Shown in pieces: positions 6,693-12,248 of a DNA stretch of 12,248 nt. The notes beneath the pieces were generated by a model. It searched no databases, was not told the DNA's origin, and saw nothing but the letters and a program-made list of their open reading frames with translations. Where the stretch lies: assembly GCA_002340325.1 (NCBI GenBank), contig DDLV01000148.1, forward strand, positions 1 through 12,248, written 5' to 3'. Position numbers and translations under genes: made by a program. Position 1 is the first letter of the stretch. Every line of letters begins with the position of its first letter. The DNA is from Glaciecola sp. UBA2563. GTDB taxonomy: Bacteria > Pseudomonadota > Gammaproteobacteria > Enterobacterales > Alteromonadaceae.

Positions 6693-7649
6693 ATGACGAA
6701 AAACCATTCTCGTGATCCCGCTGTCATTGAAATCGCTACCGAAATCGCACACGCGCTTGATATACAGCAGCCATCCCCTTTTGAAAAAATTGACCATTCT
6801 GTTTTTTCTCATGAAAACCTTTGGGTCAAACGCGACGATTTACTTCATCCAATTATTTCGGGCAACAAATGGCGAAAGTTGCAAATAAGTCTTGCCCGAA
6901 TCATCAAAAGTAAGCAAACACACGTGCTGAGTTTTGGTGGTGGCTACTCAAACCATCTTCACGCCCTCGCCTATGCCTGTCACAAACTAAACATAACGTT
7001 AACGTGTATCGTCAGAGGAAACTATGAAAAATCGCCAACGCCTACGATCTTAGACATACGGCGTTGGGGGGGCGAAATAATATACGTGACTAAATCGGAG
7101 TATAGACAGCGAAATGATGCTGGTTACTTAAAGAGAATCGCAGATCATTACGCTGCTGATGTCTTACTGCCAGAAGGAGGCACTTGCTCTGACGGCATAG
7201 ATGGCGTAGCAACTTTGATTGATGAATGTGTATTACAAGGTATGCCAGATGTCATCATCCTCCCAGTCGGCAGTGCTGGAACGTTAGCGGGAATCATTAA
7301 GGGTATTAATGAGATAAACGCAAATACAAAAGTGATAGGTGTGAGTGTATTAAACGCCGGTAACTCTCATTATCAAACCATCTCAGAACTATATCCAAAG
7401 GCCGAAATACTAAAAAATTGGGGCATCCTAACTGCGTATCACCATGGTGGATATGCAAAGCAGTCACAAGCACTCATTGAATTCACAGACACTGTTTCAA
7501 ATAAGCTAGGTTTCAGTCTAGACCCCGTATACAACGCAAAATCATTTTACGCGTTAGATCAACAAATTAAGTCAGGTAACCTGTCAGATAATGATTCGAT
7601 TTGCATCTTGCAAACGGGCGGCAATCAAGGCATTCGCGCAAAAAAATAA
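6693..7649 (+). CDS. PLP-dependent enzyme, ACC deaminase/D-cysteine desulfhydrase family
   Basis: The 318-residue cytoplasmic enzyme belongs to fold type II PLP enzymes. The cofactor lysine is K59 in SGNKWRKLQ, the characteristic motif of this subfamily. Next come SFGGGYSNHLHALA (80-93), whose serine/asparagine contact the substrate, LPEGGTCSDGIDG (159-171), the phosphate-binding loop PVGSAGTLAGI (191-201) and LQTGGNQG (306-313) near the end. Members either open the ring of 1-aminocyclopropane-1-carboxylate or degrade D-cysteine to pyruvate, sulfide and ammonia. The sequence alone does not decide; most bacterial homologues of this length prove to be D-cysteine desulfhydrase-like. The ATG at 6693 is chosen because the family N-terminus aligns there; a TTG at 6660 in frame would add 11 residues. 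Neither has a strong Shine-Dalgarno. A run of seven G (7066-7072) lies in the gene, but the frame stays open through it. Confidence 0.88.
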   Translation: MTKNHSRDPAVIEIATEIAHALDIQQPSPFEKIDHSVFSHENLWVKRDDLLHPIISGNKWRKLQISLARIIKSKQTHVLSFGGGYSNHLHALAYACHKLNITLTCIVRGNYEKSPTPTILDIRRWGGEIIYVTKSEYRQRNDAGYLKRIADHYAADVLLPEGGTCSDGIDGVATLIDECVLQGMPDVIILPVGSAGTLAGIIKGINEINANTKVIGVSVLNAGNSHYQTISELYPKAEILKNWGILTAYHHGGYAKQSQALIEFTDTVSNKLGFSLDPVYNAKSFYALDQQIKSGNLSDNDSICILQTGGNQGIRAKK

Positions 7650-7721
7650 AAAAAATTGCTGAACTTTTCCAGTTAATCACCGTTAACAAATATATACATA
7701 AGTGTAAATTGAGGATTCGAT

Positions 7722-8138
7722 TTGAAAACGAACATGATTTTGAAGCAAAACATTCCATTTGCAAACTTGATAAATTCAGCATTGGATTTATGTAAGATCA
7801 TGCTCAGCAAATCTACCACACTATACCCTTTCGCTGTCGTTTCTATTGATAACGACATCCAGTGCGTATTTACGGCAAATCAGGAACAAGAAGCTCGTGC
7901 TGGAATGATAGAAGAGCTTGAACAGCAATTAAGCTACCGCAGACTAATGGCAAAAGACGCCGTCGGTATATTAGTATACGCCGCTACTATTTCTGAACCA
8001 GGCGGTGAAAATAGTAATGCGCTAGTGTTCAGTATCACCGACACCGGCGGCAAAAACACAGTTACTGTGTATCCTTACAATCAAGATAAATCATCAATAT
8101 CCTTGGGCCGTCCATTCACCTGCGATTTTACTGATTAA
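7722..8138 (+). CDS. Small cytoplasmic protein of unknown function
   Basis: I do not recognise this 138-residue protein with confidence. It has no signal peptide or membrane helix. An N-terminal helix (residues 10-30) leads to LYPFAVVSIDNDIQCVF, a helix rich in Glu and Gln (54-76), a strand AVGILVYAATI (80-90), and a closing strand pair around ALVFSITDTGG and TVTVYPY. The order helix-strand(PFA)-helix-strand-strand(PY) recalls a broad group of small uncharacterised bacterial proteins, some found beside toxins as immunity proteins; this likeness is only by eye. The start is TTG at 7722, supported by GAGGA at 7711-7715 with a six-base spacer; the ATG at 7734 is 18 bases from that site. It follows the PLP gene by 72 bases on the same strand and converges with the XRE regulator gene. 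Confidence 0.7.
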   Translation: MKTNMILKQNIPFANLINSALDLCKIMLSKSTTLYPFAVVSIDNDIQCVFTANQEQEARAGMIEELEQQLSYRRLMAKDAVGILVYAATISEPGGENSNALVFSITDTGGKNTVTVYPYNQDKSSISLGRPFTCDFTD

Positions 8139-8225
8139 TGCGTAAGCGCCTGTAATCTTTTAGGTAACAGCAACCGTTAATCACCAACCAAGGGTTTGTG
8201 ACTTAACTGCCTATTATCTTATCGA

Positions 8226-8807
8226 CTAAAATCGATCAACAAGCTTACGCAAGTACACAGCAACACTTAAGAATAAAATAAGCATTCCCGCAATCAACTG
8301 AATTTTATTTTCTTGACGGTCAACGTCTCTAGTGGCGATAAGCGTAAAATGGTATCTGACACCCGAACTTTCGGAGATAAACTTTTCACCTAGATACATA
8401 TCAGAAAGGTGATAATTGAAGTGCAACTCGGTTTGGTTGACTTCAGAAATTGGCTCAGTCTTGTAGGTATAGTAGGTTGTTGAAAATATAAGTGAATTTG
8501 TACCGCTTATAATGAGAAATAGCCCCAGAAATGGACATAATATCAGCAGCGCCTGCCACTTTCTTTTTTGTTTTCCTTTATCGGTTTGCCCAAGCTCTTG
8601 TTCTGCCCCAAGTTCCTGTGGTCTAAGTTCTTTTGGAGCTACGCCATAGGCAGCGCTTAATTTTGTTATGACTTCATCTGATGGAACGTAATGTCCATTT
8701 TCAAGCTTCGATAAATACGACTGTTGGATCTGAATATGCTGAGCAGCTTCCATCTGAGTCCAGCCTTTTGCTTTTCTCAAACGGATGAGGTGTTCCGATA
8801 ATCTCAA
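8226..8807 (-). CDS. Membrane-anchored XRE-family transcriptional regulator
   Basis: Counting from the TTG at 8807 the protein has 193 residues. Residues 3-60 are a Cro/CI-type helix-turn-helix domain (LRKAKGWTQMEAAQHIQIQQ and YLSKLENGHYVPSDEVITKL). A charged linker rich in Glu, Gln and Lys (62-83) follows, then a membrane helix at about 84-103, a loop of about 64 residues (104-167) that should face the periplasm, a second helix at about 168-187, and a short basic tail. This layout suggests a one-component regulator that senses something outside the inner membrane and acts on DNA from the membrane; that is inference. The N-terminal start is uncertain: no ATG or GTG lies upstream in frame, and the best Shine-Dalgarno (AGGAG at 8832-8828) is 20 bases away. 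The gene is divergent from a secreted-protein gene, with palindromic operator-like sites between. Confidence 0.88.
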   Translation of the reverse strand: MRLSEHLIRLRKAKGWTQMEAAQHIQIQQSYLSKLENGHYVPSDEVITKLSAAYGVAPKELRPQELGAEQELGQTDKGKQKRKWQALLILCPFLGLFLIISGTNSLIFSTTYYTYKTEPISEVNQTELHFNYHLSDMYLGEKFISESSGVRYHFTLIATRDVDRQENKIQLIAGMLILFLSVAVYLRKLVDRF

Positions 8808-8827
8808 AGATGCTTTTCTCGTAATTT

Positions 8828-8832
8828 CTCCT
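8828..8832 (-). promoter_or_regulatory. Shine-Dalgarno that does not fit the TTG start of the XRE gene
   Basis: Read on the minus strand, AGGAG occupies 8832-8828. The first usable TTG in frame is at 8807, 20 bases on, too far for normal initiation. Between them the frame is open and codes ITRKAS; an ATT codon at 8825-8823 is in frame but only two bases after the site. A stop codon (TAA, 8837-8835) bounds the frame upstream. Confidence 0.4.
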
Positions 8833-8889
8833 GTTTATATTATTGATTACAGATGCGTTAAATGGAAAGAAGAATATTGATTGAAACCC

Positions 8890-8917
8890 CATGAATATTA
8901 CTAATATTCATGAATAT
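8890..8917. promoter_or_regulatory. Palindromic operator-like array (three ATGAATAT half-sites)
   Basis: A 10-bp inverted repeat, CATGAATATT (8890-8899) and AATATTCATG (8903-8912), is separated by ACT. It overlaps a perfect 14-bp palindrome, ATATTCATGAATAT (8904-8917). Together they give three ATGAATAT half-sites at 8891-8898, 8904-8911 (inverted) and 8910-8917. The array lies between the divergent XRE and secreted-protein genes, which is the usual place for an autoregulated XRE operator. On the minus strand a TTGATA hexamer overlaps the array, so binding could block the regulator's own promoter. Confidence 0.55.
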
Positions 8918-8929
8918 CAATTGTTTGGC

Positions 8930-8959
8930 TTGAGTTATGGCAATCAAGTGTGATGTTAT
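8930..8959 (+). promoter_or_regulatory. Candidate promoter for the secreted-protein gene
   Basis: TTGAGT (8930-8935) and TGTTAT (8954-8959) are separated by 18 bases, and TGA directly before the second hexamer makes an extended -10. Each hexamer matches the sigma-70 consensus at four of six positions. It would start transcription roughly 25 bases before the GTG at 8993, just beyond the operator-like array. Confidence 0.3.
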
Positions 8960-8992
8960 TACCGTAGAAAACTTTTAAGCAGGTGCACAAGC

Positions 8993-9988
8993 GTGAAAAC
9001 ACTTTTTTCATTCATTATCGTTGTAAGTACAGTCTTTCAATCAGCCTTAGCCAGTGAGTTATTGTACGTCGATGCAAAAATATATAAGGCGGACTCAGCT
9101 GCTCAATCGACCAGTTTGACTGAACTACTGAGTCAATCAACATTAGAACACAATCCTAGATTTTTGGCAGAATACGAGAAGCAAGTTGGCATAAAATTCG
9201 ATTTCGGTGCTGTTTCAAATGAGGATCTGTCTATATTAGAAGTCGCTGTACTTTCGAGCGAATCAACAAAGACATATAGCATCGACATTAATGTTAATAA
9301 TGGCGAGAGCAAAACAATCAGCAGCATCCAAGAACACCCAATTGGTGAGCCTTTTATCGTTTCCACTGTGATAGATAATGTTTCTCGCATCATAAAAATT
9401 GATATAGATGAATACTCCACTGATCTTGAACAAAAATTGCTGGTTGAAGTCACTCCCAAAGCAGATGTCGCCACTTATATATTAGAAGTAGCCAGTAACT
9501 TGAGATGTGAAGAATTAGCTATTGAAGTAATGTCCGATACATCGAAGGATAAATCCAATTTAACGTATTCTTCAAGCGCGTATGCGTCAATTTCTCTAGC
9601 GCCAGGTCAATACGTATTCGGTGACGTAATATGTCGCAATAACGACGAAGAGCAAAGTCTGGATTTATTACGTGAACAGCTAACGCCATTCACTGTTACA
9701 AAAGGCGACGTCTTTTATGGCGGCAAGCTGATTCTTCAACAACGTCGAAAAAACGATATAAGGGACAGGCCTGACGTATTAAGAGATTGCCCTTATGTTC
9801 GAAGCAGAGCACGGGGGGGCAGCGGTAGTGGAGGGTGTATCGTTGCTGAAGTAACTTCTTCGCCTAGCTCAAGAATCAATCAGATCCAAGCCTTTGCACC
9901 ACCTGTCGAACAGGAGGATATCGACATGGTAAATAGCGCATTAGGACTACCAAACACTCAGCTGATTTATCTACCTTTAATGCGTTAA
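8993..9988 (+). CDS. Secreted protein of unknown function
   Basis: The 331-residue product starts at GTG, with AGG at 8981-8983 nine bases upstream. Residues 1-20 are a clear Sec signal peptide (MKT, hydrophobic core, cleavage after SALA). I do not recognise the family. The first half (21-160) alternates strands with polar Ser/Thr/Asp/Glu segments and looks like a beta-rich domain. The second half holds an APGQYVFGDVIC ... FTVTKGDVFYGGKLIL stretch (203-248), a pattern common in small extracytoplasmic beta-sandwich modules such as DUF2846-like ones; that likeness is by eye. Four cysteines (172, 214, 266, 282), all in the second half, could form two disulfides. A basic stretch (RRKNDIRDRP, near 251-260) and a Gly/Ser-rich linker (275-281) follow. 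It is divergent from the membrane XRE regulator and may be its target. A run of seven G (9813-9819) lies in the glycine linker. Confidence 0.8.
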   Translation: MKTLFSFIIVVSTVFQSALASELLYVDAKIYKADSAAQSTSLTELLSQSTLEHNPRFLAEYEKQVGIKFDFGAVSNEDLSILEVAVLSSESTKTYSIDINVNNGESKTISSIQEHPIGEPFIVSTVIDNVSRIIKIDIDEYSTDLEQKLLVEVTPKADVATYILEVASNLRCEELAIEVMSDTSKDKSNLTYSSSAYASISLAPGQYVFGDVICRNNDEEQSLDLLREQLTPFTVTKGDVFYGGKLILQQRRKNDIRDRPDVLRDCPYVRSRARGGSGSGGCIVAEVTSSPSSRINQIQAFAPPVEQEDIDMVNSALGLPNTQLIYLPLMR

Positions 9989-10063
9989 AGAATAAATGGT
10001 AGATCTAGTAAACGTTTGAAGAATGACGATCCCTGTTTTAGTTCATTCAGGTTTTTACAAAAA

Positions 10064-10090
10064 AAAGCCGGAGACAATGCCTCCGGCTTT
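10064..10090 (-). terminator. Rho-independent terminator of the TonB-dependent receptor gene
   Basis: AAAGCCGGAG (10064-10073) and CTCCGGCTTT (10081-10090) form a 10-bp GC-rich stem with a seven-base loop. On the minus strand the stem is followed by an uninterrupted T-run, and it lies about 24 bases after the receptor's stop codon at 10114-10116. On the plus strand only TTT follows, so it may also stop transcription of the secreted-protein gene, but less well. Confidence 0.9.
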
Positions 10091-10113
10091 CGCGTTATGT
10101 TATGAAAATCAGT

Positions 10114-12248
10114 TTAGAATTCGTACTTAACGCTAAACTGAAGTTGCCAAACTGACTGCGCGAGTACTTCAAGGTTCTCAATGTTGCCAGCAATATCAAG
10201 ATACTCATACTGACCGTCCGTGATTCTAGCTGAGACCACATCACGCTCGTATTCATAACGAGTACGCTCGATACGTCCCCAGTCATCGTTCAACAGGTTC
10301 CCAAAGTTTTCAATATCTAAGGAAACGCTCAATCTATGATCAGGATGGAATGCAGGTAACTCTTGTGTAATCTTGACATCCACGATTGTATACCACGAAG
10401 AGTTATCACCATTTCTCGGCGCTATGCCACCTGCGTATTGAGCAAGCTCAGTACTAGCGATCAGGTCAAAGAATTCTTGTTGTCGCGCAGCATCGCCTCC
10501 AAAGGACAGTGGTGAGAACAACGGATCATTTGGACCACTTGGCACGTAAAGCAAGTGACCTGCATCATCATTTCGGCTTTCGCGATCACAGCGACCACCA
10601 CCCACGTCCAGGATACAGTTATTGTTTTCGCTAAAGGTATAGCTGTATGGCTGACCTGTTCGGCGTTGTGCGAAAACAGATACCTTGGTTTCATACCCTT
10701 CAACAAGCTCTTTTCTCCAATTGAAGCGAAGCTTGAATAAGTGCTCTGTTTGAAAGTTGGATGTACCCGCTATTGGTATCTGTCTATCAAAAGCAGCGAA
10801 GTCAGAATAGTTTGACGTGCCGGTTGATGACGTGCCGTAACCAACATCTTCAACGTCAGCATGAGTATAACTCATAAATAGGTCGAAGTTACCATATTGG
10901 GTATCCCATGCTTTTGTCGCTGTTACCGCATACAAGAAGCTGTCACCATCATCGGCTGACCCAACAATTAGCGCTTCCGGCGCGCCACTACAATCGTAGA
11001 CGTTTCTTCCATCAGGCGCAGTATCGGCGACAACACAGCTTGCGTCAGACCAGAAGGTTGCATTGTCTAGCTCATTGAAAAGCAAATCAGCAGAAAGCAA
11101 CCAATCTTCACCTAACGCGCCTAGGTCAGTCTCATGCGCAACACCCAAGCTGATTTTTGTCGTTACTGGAATTTCAAAGTCTGGACTTAATGCATCCACG
11201 CGACCGTCAGGTGCATTGTTTGCAAGTGCATCCAATACATCCGCGGGTATGAACTGACCCGTGGCTGGGTCTGGCGTGGTGGGCACTATTACTTCACCAA
11301 ATGCACTAGCGTCCGTGAAAGATATACCGTTGTTAGTGTAAGCATTTGAAATCCAAACACCCGGGGAGCCGCCTGAGAATCGACCTATACCACCGCGTAC
11401 TGTGGTGTCATCAGAAACAAACCACTTGAATGAGAGCCTTGGCAACAATACATCTAGACCATCAATATCATTGGTGTTAGAGAAACCGAACCGGTCTTCA
11501 AAGTTTGGATTTTCAAGGATTTCTCCGTCAGTTTCATACCAGTCATAACGTAGACCATAATCTACAATAACGTCACCGTTGATATCCCAGCTATCTTGCA
11601 CGTAGAGGGCATTGTAGGTGTATCCCCAAATCGCTCTAACGTCATCTTCGTTGTTTGTAGGTGCGTTGTCATACAAGAGGCCAGATGCAGTCGCATTTCG
11701 CAAATCTTCAACACTGTCGAAAAGATACGAACCTTCAGAGTTTTGCGCAAATAGGTTGTTTACATCAACATCTTCTCTTTCATAACCTGCTTTTAGGATA
11801 TGATCGCCGACCACATATTCCGCCACAAATTTTAGTTGGAAGAAATCCTGGTCAAGTGAATTACCATGACGGAATCTATCTGGGCCGAAGACAAGATATT
11901 GCTCATCATTGTCAACTTCACGCAAGAATACGGCCATTGATGGGAATTCAGCGCCATTGAGTGAGTTTTGACCCGTTGCTTGAGACGTGCTAGAGATTTT
12001 AAATTCTGTTGAAAAGTCTTCTGTCCAATCAGAGAATAGATGCCCGATGAAACTTTCGACTTCTTCAGAGCGATTATACCAAGCTGAAGATGCACCAAGT
12101 CTCGTATCAGAGGCTAAGAAGTTGTTACCGTTCTGCTCTCTGATAGTGTTACCGTCTGTTAGGATGTAAGTGAACTTTGCGCGGTGATCTTCATTGATGT
12201 TCCAATCGATATTGGCGAGAATCTTCTCATCTTCTGCAGGTGGTTTTT
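10114..12248 (-). CDS. TonB-dependent receptor, Oar-like (5' end outside window)
   Basis: The frame is open from the stop at 10114 to the right edge, giving about 710 C-terminal residues; the start, signal peptide and plug lie beyond the window. The visible part is a 22-strand-type outer-membrane barrel: NIDWNINEDHRAKFTY, ALYVQDSWDINGDVIVDYGLRYDW, LPRLSFKWFVSDDTTVRGGIGRFSGG, alternating aromatic strands with acidic loops, and the closing QLQFSVKYEF with the terminal Phe used for barrel assembly. DYGLRYDWYET and the GGSPGVWISNAYTNNG segment are typical of Oar-like receptors, which usually carry a carboxypeptidase-regulatory-like domain in front of the plug; that part cannot be checked here. 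Two loops are bounded by cysteine pairs (CVVADTAPDGRNVYDC and CILDVGGGRC), likely disulfides facing the medium. The substrate is unknown. An ATG at 11937 is internal, not the start. Confidence 0.93.
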   Translation of the reverse strand, partial: KPPAEDEKILANIDWNINEDHRAKFTYILTDGNTIREQNGNNFLASDTRLGASSAWYNRSEEVESFIGHLFSDWTEDFSTEFKISSTSQATGQNSLNGAEFPSMAVFLREVDNDEQYLVFGPDRFRHGNSLDQDFFQLKFVAEYVVGDHILKAGYEREDVDVNNLFAQNSEGSYLFDSVEDLRNATASGLLYDNAPTNNEDDVRAIWGYTYNALYVQDSWDINGDVIVDYGLRYDWYETDGEILENPNFEDRFGFSNTNDIDGLDVLLPRLSFKWFVSDDTTVRGGIGRFSGGSPGVWISNAYTNNGISFTDASAFGEVIVPTTPDPATGQFIPADVLDALANNAPDGRVDALSPDFEIPVTTKISLGVAHETDLGALGEDWLLSADLLFNELDNATFWSDASCVVADTAPDGRNVYDCSGAPEALIVGSADDGDSFLYAVTATKAWDTQYGNFDLFMSYTHADVEDVGYGTSSTGTSNYSDFAAFDRQIPIAGTSNFQTEHLFKLRFNWRKELVEGYETKVSVFAQRRTGQPYSYTFSENNNCILDVGGGRCDRESRNDDAGHLLYVPSGPNDPLFSPLSFGGDAARQQEFFDLIASTELAQYAGGIAPRNGDNSSWYTIVDVKITQELPAFHPDHRLSVSLDIENFGNLLNDDWGRIERTRYEYERDVVSARITDGQYEYLDIAGNIENLEVLAQSVWQLQFSVKYEF

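Noticed and set aside
7035..7067. 8-bp inverted repeat CCAACGCC/GGCGTTGG inside the PLP enzyme gene
   Set aside because: It lies within well-conserved coding sequence, has no T-run and no nearby gene boundary, and is most simply a coincidence of codons.
7640..7660. A-rich stretch after the PLP enzyme gene as a terminator
   Set aside because: There is no stem before it and the run is A, not T, on the transcribed plus-strand message. On the minus strand no gene ends here.
8140..8250. 8-bp inverted repeat GCGTAAGC (8140-8147) and GCTTACGC (8243-8250) between convergent genes
   Set aside because: The arms are about 95 bases apart and the right arm is inside the XRE coding region. No terminator features accompany it.
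11562..12098. Alternative minus- and plus-strand frames over the TonB-dependent receptor
   Set aside because: They are shadows. The receptor frame is open through the whole region to the window edge and carries clear barrel strands.

Overview
The window looks like chromosomal DNA from a marine gammaproteobacterium, most likely an Alteromonadales relative (Alteromonas/Glaciecola-like). The base composition is moderately AT-rich. The supporting signs are a DUF2780 protein, a full-length AceK, an adjacent DUF3833 lipoprotein and chalcone isomerase-like pair, and an Oar-type TonB-dependent receptor. This placement is inference from protein families, not from a database search. There are ten protein genes, one of them cut by the right edge. 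I see no rRNA, tRNA, CRISPR array or complete insertion sequence.

Layout, plus strand first. A modular palindromic repeat (1-54) precedes a secreted DUF2780 protein (184-747). A structured intergenic stretch (773-846) follows. Then come a small two-helix membrane protein ending in a topoisomerase-type zinc ribbon (923-1306) and, 4 bases on, aceK (1311-3047), the isocitrate dehydrogenase kinase/phosphatase that controls flux between the TCA cycle and the glyoxylate shunt. Forty-six bases later an OmpR-type response regulator (3094-3777) directly abuts its histidine kinase (3778-5172).

The gap after the kinase is almost filled by a roughly 195-bp imperfect palindrome with 20-bp terminal inverted repeats and short flanking direct repeats, best read as a MITE-like element (5174-5379). 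On the minus strand follow a chalcone isomerase-like periplasmic protein (6486-5977) and a DUF3833 lipoprotein (5947-5399), a two-gene operon reading toward the palindrome. Divergent from them is a PLP-dependent enzyme of the ACC deaminase/D-cysteine desulfhydrase family (6693-7649), then an unrecognised 138-residue cytoplasmic protein with a well-supported TTG start (7722-8138).

The last part holds a likely regulatory pair. A membrane-anchored XRE-type regulator (minus strand, ending at 8226) is divergent from a secreted protein of unknown function (8993-9988). Their shared intergenic region contains three copies of an ATGAATAT half-site arranged as overlapping palindromes (8890-8917), a plausible operator. 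A Rho-independent terminator (10064-10090) closes the minus-strand TonB-dependent receptor gene (10114 to beyond 12248).

No single gene group here is clearly a new system. The strongest candidates for something undescribed are the transmembrane XRE regulator with its operator and secreted neighbour, the MITE-like palindrome, and the zinc-ribbon membrane protein coupled to aceK.
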